In this document: positions 7,008 through 14,956 of the stretch, piece after piece
How positions within the stretch are numbered: position 1 is the stretch's first letter
Layout: each line of letters begins with the position of its first letter
Source of the DNA: Demequina sp. NBRC 110051
Lineage (GTDB): Bacteria > Actinomycetota > Actinomycetes > Actinomycetales > Demequinaceae
Length of the DNA: 61,046 nucleotides
Assembly: GCF_002090055.1 (NCBI RefSeq)
Contig: NZ_BBRH01000021.1
Location: forward strand, 1-61,046
Direction: 5' to 3'
Notes under the pieces: model-generated
What the model was told of the DNA's origin: nothing
Database searches by the model: none
Seen by the model: only the letters and a program-made list of their open reading frames with translations
Made by a program: the position numbers and the translations under genes

Positions 7008-9949
7008 TGCCCGTGTCACTGAATGAAGCCAGCCTTGAGGAACTGATCGTTGACCAGATGGTAGCGGCCACTGGGAGTCCGTCGTGGGTCCAGGGCGACC
7101 CGGCGGACTTCAACGCTCAATACTGTCTCGACATACCCACATTGACGGCGTTCATAGCGGACACCCAGCCAGACCTCGTCGAAGCTCTGGCATTGAATGC
7201 GGACTCGCCGACTACCCACAAGTTCCTAGCTCGCCTGCAGGGCGAGATTACCAAGCAAGGAATCGTCGCTTGCCTACGCAACGGGATCTCGCACGGCCCT
7301 CACCACGTGGACCTCTACTGCCCGACCCCAACGCCGGGCAATGCGAAGGCTGCTGAACGGTTCGCTTCCAACCGGCTGACGATCACCCGTCAGGTCCACT
7401 ACAGCCCCACTGACACGGGCAAGTCGCTGGACTTGATGGCATCGGTCAATGGTTTGCCGATTGCGACTCTTGAGCTCAAAAACCAGATCACAAAGCAAAA
7501 CGTGCAGGATGCAGTCGATCAGTACAAACTCGACCGAGACCCTCGCGAACTCCTGTTCCAGCTCGGGAGGTGCATGGCGCACTTTGCTGTCGACGATGCT
7601 CGTGTGCGTTTTTGCACGAAGCTCGCGGGCACCAAGTCGTGGTTCCTTCCTTTTGACCGCGGCTACCACGGAGGCGCGGGCAACCCACCCAACCCTGACG
7701 GCATCAAGACCGAATACCTGTGGAAGCAGGTGCTCGCACCCAAGAGCCTGGCGAACATCATTGAGAACTTCGCCGCGATCGTGCACTCCAAAGACACCAA
7801 GACTGGCAAGAAGACCGCATCGGCGATCTTCCCTCGCTTCCACCAGCTCGATGTCGTGCGCACATTGCTGTCCGATGTCGAGTCTGTCGGTAGCGGCAAG
7901 CGGTATTTGATCCAGCACTCGGCGGGGTCGGGCAAGTCCAACTCGATTGCGTGGCTGGCGCACCAGCTCGTCGGCGTCGAGCACGCAGGATCACGCGCAT
8001 TTGATTCGATCATTGTGGTCACGGACCGTGTGATTCTTGATGGTCAGATCCGCGACACCATCAAGGGCTTCACGCAGGTAGGCTCGACTGTGGCTCATGC
8101 GGAGTCCGCGAAGGAGCTGCGCACCGCTATCGAGGCGGGCAGGAAGATCATCATCACGACCGTGCAGAAGTTCCCGTTCATCGTGCGCGACCTCGGTGGT
8201 CCCCAACGGGACAAGAACTTCGCGATCATCATCGACGAGGCCCACTCCAGTCAGGGCGGCAAGGTTTCAGCAGCACTAGCCCAGGCACTGTCAAAGGATG
8301 GGCTCGATCATGACGTTGAGGACGTCGAGGACGCGCTGAACAAGTTGATGGCGTCAAAGAAGATGCTGCCCAACGCCTCCTACTTCGCCTTCACCGCGAC
8401 ACCGAAGAACAAGACCCTCGAGACGTTTGGTGAGCCGTTCGAGGTCGATGGCGTTGTGAAGCATCGGCCCTTCCACTCGTACACGATGAAGCAGGCCACC
8501 CAGGAGAAGTTCATCCTGGACGTCTTGGCCAACTACATCCCTGTCGACACGTACTACAAGCTCATCAAGACCGTCGAGGACGATCCCGAGTTTGACGCCA
8601 AGCGTGCCTCGCAAAAGCTGCGCACGTACGTGGAGAGCCAGAAGCACGCGATCCGCCAAAAGGCCGAGATTATGGTCGACCACTTCCACGCGCAGGTCTA
8701 CCAGCCGCGCAAGATCGGCGGACAAGCCCGCGCGATGGTCGTCACGACATCTATCGCCCGCGCCATCGACTACTACGAAGCAGTGACTGCCTACTTGAGC
8801 GAGTCCAAACGCCCGTACAAGGCTATCGTCGCGTTCTCCGACTTTGAACGCGACGGAGTCAAGGTCACCGAGGCGCAGTACAACGGGTTCCCCGGCTCGC
8901 AGATAGCCTCACAGATCCGCGAGGACCCGTACCGGCTCTTGATCGTGGCTGACAAGTTCCAAACCGGCTACGACGAACCACTCCTGCACACCATGTATGT
9001 CGACAAGCCCCTGTCGGGTGTCAAGGCTGTGCAAACGTTGTCGCGTCTCAACCGGGCGCACCCGCTGAAGAACGACTGCGCAGTCCTGGACTTCGCCAAC
9101 GACAGCGAAACCATCGAAGAGTCCTTCCAGGCGTACTACCAGACCACCGTTCTGGCTGACGAGACCGACCCCAACAAGCTCAACGACCTTACACACGTGC
9201 TCGACGCCTCCGGCATTTACACGCCCGAGGATGTCGACCTGTTCGTCGAGCGGTATCTGACCGATGCACCCATCGACGACCTCCACCCCTTGCTCGATGC
9301 TTGCGTGGCGGAGTACCTCGAGCGCGATGAAGACGACCAGGTCGAGTTCAAGGGCTCAGCCAAGGCTTTCGTGCGCACCTACGGGTTCCTCAGCGCGGTC
9401 CTCCCCTACAGCAACGCCGCGTGGGAGAAACTGTCGATCTTCCTCGGCTACCTCGTTCCAAAGCTCCCCTCCCCCAAGCAAGACGACCTGTCTGAGGGCG
9501 TGCTCGAGACGATTGACCTGGACTCCTTCCGCGCGGAGAAGCGTGAGGCCATGAAAATTGCGCTCCAGGACGAGGACGCCGAGCTGGACCCTGTACCGAC
9601 GGCGACAGCCTCCGCCGCGAAGGACCCAGAGTTGCAGCGCCTGACAGAGATCCTCGACTCCTTCAACGCACACTTCGGCAACATCCCCTGGGAAGACCGA
9701 GACCGCATCATGCAACGCATCACCGAAGAAGTCCCCAAGCGCGTTGCACAAGACGAGAAGTACCAACTCGCCATCGCTAACAGCGGGCGGGCGAACGCAA
9801 GGGTTGAGATGGCGCGAGCATTGCAAGAAGTAATGTTCGGGTTGCTGGCGGACGAGACACAGTTGTACAAACAGTTCTCCGACAACGAGAGCTTCCGGAA
9901 GTGGCTTGAGGACTCTGTGTTCCGGCAGACGTACAAGGGTCCAGCGTGA
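7007..9949 (+). CDS. hsdR: Type I restriction system endonuclease/translocase subunit HsdR
   Basis: HsdR provides the ATP-driven DNA translocase and nuclease of the type I complex. In 980 residues I see an N-terminal nuclease domain with the PD-(D/E)xK core (SLDLMASVNG...TLELKN, Glu-x-Lys near residue 155), then superfamily 2 helicase motifs: Walker A SAGSGKSN near residue 305, DEAH near residue 409, FTATPKNKT (motif III), and a motif VI region ending LSRLNRAHP. A helical C-terminal region follows for HsdM contact. Length and order are normal and no lesion is seen. Its last four bases (GTGA) are shared with the next gene's start, so a fourth gene is translationally coupled. Confidence 0.95.
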   Translation: MPVSLNEASLEELIVDQMVAATGSPSWVQGDPADFNAQYCLDIPTLTAFIADTQPDLVEALALNADSPTTHKFLARLQGEITKQGIVACLRNGISHGPHHVDLYCPTPTPGNAKAAERFASNRLTITRQVHYSPTDTGKSLDLMASVNGLPIATLELKNQITKQNVQDAVDQYKLDRDPRELLFQLGRCMAHFAVDDARVRFCTKLAGTKSWFLPFDRGYHGGAGNPPNPDGIKTEYLWKQVLAPKSLANIIENFAAIVHSKDTKTGKKTASAIFPRFHQLDVVRTLLSDVESVGSGKRYLIQHSAGSGKSNSIAWLAHQLVGVEHAGSRAFDSIIVVTDRVILDGQIRDTIKGFTQVGSTVAHAESAKELRTAIEAGRKIIITTVQKFPFIVRDLGGPQRDKNFAIIIDEAHSSQGGKVSAALAQALSKDGLDHDVEDVEDALNKLMASKKMLPNASYFAFTATPKNKTLETFGEPFEVDGVVKHRPFHSYTMKQATQEKFILDVLANYIPVDTYYKLIKTVEDDPEFDAKRASQKLRTYVESQKHAIRQKAEIMVDHFHAQVYQPRKIGGQARAMVVTTSIARAIDYYEAVTAYLSESKRPYKAIVAFSDFERDGVKVTEAQYNGFPGSQIASQIREDPYRLLIVADKFQTGYDEPLLHTMYVDKPLSGVKAVQTLSRLNRAHPLKNDCAVLDFANDSETIEESFQAYYQTTVLADETDPNKLNDLTHVLDASGIYTPEDVDLFVERYLTDAPIDDLHPLLDACVAEYLERDEDDQVEFKGSAKAFVRTYGFLSAVLPYSNAAWEKLSIFLGYLVPKLPSPKQDDLSEGVLETIDLDSFRAEKREAMKIALQDEDAELDPVPTATASAAKDPELQRLTEILDSFNAHFGNIPWEDRDRIMQRITEEVPKRVAQDEKYQLAIANSGRANARVEMARALQEVMFGLLADETQLYKQFSDNESFRKWLEDSVFRQTYKGPA

Positions 9950-10893
9950 CCGGTCGCAACCGCGCGTCAAGGGACCGCAAGCCCCGCTGGCACTTTCGGC
10001 TGGTGACCGCACTCGCCATAGCTACCGGACTCGCGTCGCTTCTTTTGCATCAAGCCTCGTCACCCTTCTGGCAGTGGATGTCATCGGTGCTCGTCAGCGC
10101 GTTCGCGGGTTTCGTTCTGCTGTTTGCGGGGCTTTGGATCGAGCGAAGGCTCGAGGGCCAGATCAAGATTGCTGCGATGGAGTCAGATCGCAAGAACGAG
10201 GAGTTGCGTGAAGAACTGCTCGGAGACATTGAGGATCTGAAGGTTCAGGTGGCATCGCAGATCTCAGGAATGCGAGACCGCGACTTGGAGCTGTTCAGCC
10301 GACTGGGCGCTCATCAAGTGTCACGAGAGGATTTCTTCCTCGCATTTGAACGCGGAGTCGAGCGCGGTGTGCTCACGTACCACGACGGGCTCCTTGTGCA
10401 GGTGGCCGAGAACCCCGCCGTGTACTTGCGTATTCGCGGTTTGTGGGATGGGCCCCAGCGACTACTCGGCGAACTATCGTTCGAGATTGCAGACGACACA
10501 GGCAATCGGCTCGCGACCGTGGATTGGCTCGCGGAGGAGGCCGAGGAAATCTGGCTACGACGTGTCGCGGAAGTCACGGGCAAGATCTCTGACGACGATT
10601 TCGACGCTCAAATGCTCTTGGAGTCGATCTCGCGCACCCTGGTGTTTGGGGCATCACACTCTGCGGCCAGACCGCTACTCGCAAACTTTGGTGAAACAGT
10701 TTGGTTGGCTCACGACGGGGTATGGGCTCTGACCAACGAGCGCCCTCGCAAGCTCCTCGAACCCAGCGTCCTCCTCCAGTACGAACGCGGAAGCAGTTGG
10801 GAGCCGCCCGCTGGAGTTGAGAGAGGCTCGGCCTACGAGGGTTTCAACGCTGCATGCGTGATCTTTCCGACAACCGATGAACCACCGTTCTAA
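9946..10893 (+). CDS. Two-helix membrane protein coupled to the type I R-M operon (unknown)
   Basis: This 315-residue protein belongs to no family I can name. A basic N-terminus (GRNRASRDRKPRW) leads into two hydrophobic helices (about residues 18-36 and 43-64). A charged, probably coiled-coil helix follows (about 66-115; ERRLEGQIKIAAMESDRKNE), then a mixed alpha/beta domain to the end (LTYHDGLLVQVAENPAVYLRIRG and onward). No enzyme motif is visible. The GTG start lies inside the hsdR stop (GTGA), which argues that it is made with the restriction complex. A membrane-anchored sensor or effector in the defence operon is an inference only. A strong hairpin follows at 10914-10944. Confidence 0.75.
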   Translation: MTGRNRASRDRKPRWHFRLVTALAIATGLASLLLHQASSPFWQWMSSVLVSAFAGFVLLFAGLWIERRLEGQIKIAAMESDRKNEELREELLGDIEDLKVQVASQISGMRDRDLELFSRLGAHQVSREDFFLAFERGVERGVLTYHDGLLVQVAENPAVYLRIRGLWDGPQRLLGELSFEIADDTGNRLATVDWLAEEAEEIWLRRVAEVTGKISDDDFDAQMLLESISRTLVFGASHSAARPLLANFGETVWLAHDGVWALTNERPRKLLEPSVLLQYERGSSWEPPAGVERGSAYEGFNAACVIFPTTDEPPF

Positions 10894-10913
10894 CAGCCCT
10901 GGTCACGCCGTCA

Positions 10914-10944
10914 CGGTGACGAGTAGCGGTAGCACTCGTCACCG
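10914..10944. terminator. Bidirectional hairpin between the convergent hsd and mcr operons
   Basis: A perfect 11-base-pair stem (CGGTGACGAGT paired with ACTCGTCACCG) closes a nine-base loop, midway between the stops of two convergent operons. There is no T-tract on either side, so it may act as an intrinsic-like or 3'-end protecting structure in both directions. Confidence 0.6.
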
Positions 10945-10976
10945 CGTCAAGCTTCGGGGTCTAGGCAACGAGCGAA

Positions 10977-12224
10977 CTACTCGGTGCCCTTAGCCGCGCT
11001 TCCTCGAGTACCGAGTCGCGCGGCGGCATCCAATGCGTCGAGTCTGCGATACGCGCATAACGCGAGGTCGTCGATCTGACCGAGGATCTCGCCGGGCGCT
11101 GCGCTCAAGTCGAGCGGCCACTGCACGATGTCGATGCCGGTGTTCGCGACGCGATGCGTGACCGGGACAGCACCCTCCGCCTTTGACCCCGCATAGACGA
11201 GCCAGCCCTGGTCCAGACTGAGCGACGTGCAGTACGCGAGGAGTTGATACGCGTCGGCCGTCGGATACCCGCCATCGGTGTAGCCGAGCTTGTACTTCGC
11301 GTCCATCACGATCCGAGGTCGGCCGCCGACGAGGTGGACCACGTCAGGGCGCATGCGCACCCGACGTCGCATGTCCAGCCATGCGTCGTATTGTGCGACA
11401 GTCTCACCGCGGCTCAGGCTCCTCAACGCCGCCCCCAGCGCCTCCGAGACGAACTGCTCGAAGACGGTGGCCATGTTGATCACGAACGACGCCACCGGTT
11501 CCGAGCCGCGCTGCGTGCCGAGCCCCATCCTCGCGAGGACAAACTCGGCGAGCCGTAGCGCGCGGTGGTAGCGCGCGTTGATCCGCGACTTCCGCCAGGC
11601 AGGGACACGGTCACCGGGAGTGATGACAGTGGCGCCTTCTATGCGGCCATAGAGGTGCACCAGACGGTGACGCAGGTCGTCGGGCAGCCTCGGGGCGGTT
11701 GACATGCGCTGGAGCGCCGTGCGCAGGATCTGGTTCTCAGGGATGTCGACCTCGAACTCGTCGTAGGTGACTTCGAGAGGTACAGCGAGGCCCGGACGTC
11801 GCGCGATCTGGTCGGCGCTGCGGATACGACCACGCACGACGGCAAGTGCGTCGTCGCGTGTGACGTAGCCCTGAAGCACACCGTGCTTCAGGGCCGCACC
11901 GGCCAACCGCGCGAGCGTTTCGGCTACGGCGGGCCACAGGTCCTCCGATTCCGAACCGCTGAACTCCGAGCCCACGGCGCCCCAGTCGCGCGAGTAGCCG
12001 ACCATGAAGAGCACGGACGAAAAGCTCGCCTTGGGCGTGACGACCAGGTCTACATCGCCGATGCGCACAGCGCCGACCATGTTGGTGCGAGGCAGGACGC
12101 GCCACCCGTCGCGGTCCGGCCACGCGTCGACTAGACCGGATTGACGCACGCGCGCAGCACCCGCAGCGTCGAGGCGGACGACCGCGCCGTCTCGCGAGTT
12201 CTCAGGTATCTCGACACGGACCAC
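10977..12224 (-). CDS. mcrC: McrC-family nuclease subunit of a modification-dependent McrBC system
   Basis: McrC partners the McrB GTPase and carries the nuclease for cutting modified DNA. From the GTG at 12224 the protein has 415 residues. An N-terminal beta-rich domain (VRVEIPENSRDGAVVRLD) is followed by the typical McrC helical core (YDEFEVDIPENQILRTAL) and then a PD-(D/E)xK nuclease: RPDVV near residue 291 and VMDAKYKLG near residue 307 give the Asp and the Asp-Ala-Lys pair. The GTG lies 10 bases after the mcrB stop; an alternative in-frame start at 12278 overlaps mcrB. It is the last gene of the small HTH-mcrB-mcrC operon. Confidence 0.85.
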   Translation of the reverse strand: MVRVEIPENSRDGAVVRLDAAGAARVRQSGLVDAWPDRDGWRVLPRTNMVGAVRIGDVDLVVTPKASFSSVLFMVGYSRDWGAVGSEFSGSESEDLWPAVAETLARLAGAALKHGVLQGYVTRDDALAVVRGRIRSADQIARRPGLAVPLEVTYDEFEVDIPENQILRTALQRMSTAPRLPDDLRHRLVHLYGRIEGATVITPGDRVPAWRKSRINARYHRALRLAEFVLARMGLGTQRGSEPVASFVINMATVFEQFVSEALGAALRSLSRGETVAQYDAWLDMRRRVRMRPDVVHLVGGRPRIVMDAKYKLGYTDGGYPTADAYQLLAYCTSLSLDQGWLVYAGSKAEGAVPVTHRVANTGIDIVQWPLDLSAAPGEILGQIDDLALCAYRRLDALDAAARLGTRGSAAKGTE

Positions 12225-12234
12225 GGCGCCCCAA

Positions 12235-14715
12235 CTACTCGCTGTCGTCGCGCTGAAGGACGGCATCGATGCGCACACGAAGCGCCCGGACTCCGAATCG
12301 CGACGCGACCTCCTCGCGAGAGAACCGGCCGTAGAAGTGCTCTTCGAGCAGCGGCAGGATGTCGTGCGCCCATACGCGGTCGAGCCCGTCCGCCATATCC
12401 GCCTCGTCCCTCATTAGGTACGAGGGCCCAATCTGGAAGTCACGATTCTCGTCGCCCATCTCTGCGTTCAACGCTGCCAGCAGGCGAGCACGGTCGGTGG
12501 AGAGCCCCTGGGCCTTGAGCCAGTTTTCGAGAACGGAGGCCACCGGCTCCTCGCTCGGGTGCATCTCGATGAAGGAGAACCGCCGGCGAATTGCGGCATC
12601 GACCATCGCGATCGAGCGGTCCGCCGTATTCATCGTGCCGATGATGTAGAGGTTCTCGGGCAGCGCGAACGGCTCGTCGACGGAGTACTGCAGTTCGACA
12701 CGCTCCCCGCGGTACTCCAGCAGGAAGTACAACTCGCCAAACACCTTCGCGATGTTGGCACGATTGATCTCGTCGATGATGAGCACGTATGGAGTGGCGG
12801 GATCACCAGCCGCGTCGGCGGAGATCCGCCGCAGCGGCCCAGGTACCAGATCGAACGCGAGCGAACCGTCGTCCTGCTTCCTAGGACGAAAGCCCTCGAA
12901 GAAGTCCTCGTATCCGTATGAGGGGTGGAACTGAACTAGCCGGACGTTCTCGTCGCCCGCGATATGGGCGGCGAGCTCGCGCGCCACGAAAGTCTTCCCC
13001 GTGCCGGGAGGGCCATGGACGATCACCTGGCGGCGGGCGCCCAAGATTTCGGCGAACCGCGTCAACCACCCATGCGGCAAGTGCATCGATCGGGCGAACT
13101 CCTCCGCGACTGGCCTCAGATGCGCAACCTGAGTCCGGGGCCCCTCAACTGCAGCACGGTTGGTTCCGAGCACCTGCTCGAGCACCTCGCGACCATCTGT
13201 CAGGTCGAGCACAGAACGCGAGCCCGCGAACAGCTTGCGCACGCCCGCAGGCAGGTCGTCGAAGACGAGCGCATCGGTGTGCCACGTCACACTACGACGC
13301 AGGCGCGGCGCCGCATCAGAGTACGCGACCTCGCCGGATATCGTTCCTACCCACGCCTCGCGCTCGTGACGCGTCACCACGATGTCCCCCGCCTCCATGC
13401 GGCTAAGGAACGCGAAGAAGTCGTCCGTCAGGTACATCCGTTGGGTGTAGTCGACATGGTCGAAGTCCGCATTGACCCGCTCGCGGACATCGCTTCGCGA
13501 AGCGCCGGATTCGATCTCACTCAAGTGTGCCGCGGCCAGGGAGACGAACCCCTCTCCGAGCCATTGGTCGATGAGCTCGCGACCGGCGGGCTTGGTGCGC
13601 ACGGCCCACGCACGCGTGGTGCCGGACAAGTCATCGCGCCATTGGCTCTCCCACGGTTCCGTGTACCAGTCCAGACGGTCGATGCCGTCGCGCTTCTCGA
13701 GCGCGGTGCGGATCGCAAGTATGTCACGATCGATCGCCTCACCACTGTCGCCGGTCGCTCCGCCGATTACCAGCTGAAAGGTGTCTCGGATTCCCTTCTT
13801 ATGCTTGTCGTTCACGATGCTCTCGAAGGTCCAGGGGAACACCATAGATAGGAACGCGTGGCGCATCGACGGAAGGTCGCGCTCATCGTCGACCACCATC
13901 GCGCGGAAGGCCCACGGATCGTCGAGGGCAGCGGCGCGCTCGTTCTCGGGTAGCGTCCCCCATCGCACCACGAACCTGCTGAGCCACACCACCTGCTTCC
14001 ACATCTGCTGGCTGTAGCCCTGTCCACCATTGAACGTACCGCCGGTGCTGACACCTGCTTCGATCTCTCCCGGAAGCGCTGGCGCGTCGGGAAGCCACGA
14101 CAGCACGGTCTCGATGTGTTCACGCTTCTTGCGCGGCGTGAGGTTCACCAGCGGCACGCCACGCAGGTAGATCATCTCGGCGGCGAGTAGCTTCACCTCG
14201 CGCGGCTCATGCGCAAGCTGGCTCTCAAGCTTCTGGAGGAAGGTGCCGGGACCGTCGTCGTAGAAGTCCTCAATAGCCGACCGGAGCCTCTCCGCATACG
14301 CGGGCGTCCAGATCTCGACGTTCGGGTCGATCGCCGAGCGACGGTCTCCGAATGCGTGGATGAGCACCACGGAAGCGGCCTCACTTACCGCCCGCGTGCG
14401 TGCAGCCTCCTGGTTGGGGCGCGCTTTCGACTCAAGCGGGACGGGAAGCAGAATGCAGTTCTGGCACCACCGCGGGTCGACAGGGTGCTCCGGCGACTCC
14501 CGCCACGCTCGGATCACCTCGTCGCGCGAGCGCGGTTCAAGGCGCAATGCGGGTGCATGGAAGCAGTCCGTGGCGTGCATGAGGTGCGAGTCCCGTTTGT
14601 AGACGTACCCGCTTGGCGATTCGCCGAGCTCGTACTCGACCCCGTCGAAAATGCGCTCGGTGCCCTCGATGGGCCAGTACTTCCGATGCGGCGAACCTGC
14701 CGTCGTCTCAGCCAT
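12235..14715 (-). CDS. mcrB: McrB-family AAA+ GTPase with a long N-terminal specificity region
   Basis: This 826-residue protein has an AAA+ domain in its last about 280 residues: Walker A VHGPPGTGKT near residue 570, Walker B LIIDEINRAN, and the McrB-family signature GTMNTADRSIAMVDAA with the NTxDR motif that reads GTP, followed by an arginine-finger region (IRRRFSF). The first about 550 residues are not a known DNA-binding domain to me. They hold a Cys pair and a His (HATDCFHAP, RWCQNCILLP) near residues 50-85 that could bind metal, and presumably sense the DNA or modification. I chose the second ATG (14715) because AAGGA sits six bases upstream, while the first ATG at 14721 abuts it. Confidence 0.88.
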   Translation of the reverse strand: MAETTAGSPHRKYWPIEGTERIFDGVEYELGESPSGYVYKRDSHLMHATDCFHAPALRLEPRSRDEVIRAWRESPEHPVDPRWCQNCILLPVPLESKARPNQEAARTRAVSEAASVVLIHAFGDRRSAIDPNVEIWTPAYAERLRSAIEDFYDDGPGTFLQKLESQLAHEPREVKLLAAEMIYLRGVPLVNLTPRKKREHIETVLSWLPDAPALPGEIEAGVSTGGTFNGGQGYSQQMWKQVVWLSRFVVRWGTLPENERAAALDDPWAFRAMVVDDERDLPSMRHAFLSMVFPWTFESIVNDKHKKGIRDTFQLVIGGATGDSGEAIDRDILAIRTALEKRDGIDRLDWYTEPWESQWRDDLSGTTRAWAVRTKPAGRELIDQWLGEGFVSLAAAHLSEIESGASRSDVRERVNADFDHVDYTQRMYLTDDFFAFLSRMEAGDIVVTRHEREAWVGTISGEVAYSDAAPRLRRSVTWHTDALVFDDLPAGVRKLFAGSRSVLDLTDGREVLEQVLGTNRAAVEGPRTQVAHLRPVAEEFARSMHLPHGWLTRFAEILGARRQVIVHGPPGTGKTFVARELAAHIAGDENVRLVQFHPSYGYEDFFEGFRPRKQDDGSLAFDLVPGPLRRISADAAGDPATPYVLIIDEINRANIAKVFGELYFLLEYRGERVELQYSVDEPFALPENLYIIGTMNTADRSIAMVDAAIRRRFSFIEMHPSEEPVASVLENWLKAQGLSTDRARLLAALNAEMGDENRDFQIGPSYLMRDEADMADGLDRVWAHDILPLLEEHFYGRFSREEVASRFGVRALRVRIDAVLQRDDSE

Positions 14716-14741
14716 GCTCATTCCTTCTTAGTTCTCGCGCC

Positions 14742-14912
14742 CTACCGCCGTGAGCGGATCTCGCGCTCAACTGCACGGGCCCTGTCATCATCCAGGACCC
14801 ATCGCGCGTACTTGTCTTCACCGTTCGGTCGGTACAGAGCGCGCAGGATCCGCCGGACACGGCGCTCGTCGACGCCGAGCCGAACCGCCAGCTCCTTCGG
14901 TGTCGTCACCAT
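14742..14912 (-). CDS. 56-residue HTH protein, first gene of the mcrBC operon
   Basis: A 57-codon frame (ATG at 14912, TAG at 14742-14744) encodes a helix-turn-helix of the form PKELAVRLGVDERRVRRILR near the N-terminus, followed by a short linker (LYRPNGEDKYARW) and a charged helix. It ends 26 bases before the mcrB start on the same strand, so it is very likely the leader gene of the operon. By length it would be missed by a 60-residue cutoff. It could be an autorepressor or a DNA-binding accessory subunit for McrB. The upstream ribosome site is weak (GGTAGGT). No larger family was recognised. Confidence 0.65.
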   Translation of the reverse strand: MVTTPKELAVRLGVDERRVRRILRALYRPNGEDKYARWVLDDDRARAVEREIRSRR

Positions 14913-14956
14913 TGTCTGAACCTACCGCGGGCCTACGGACACCGGCGTCCGGCGTT

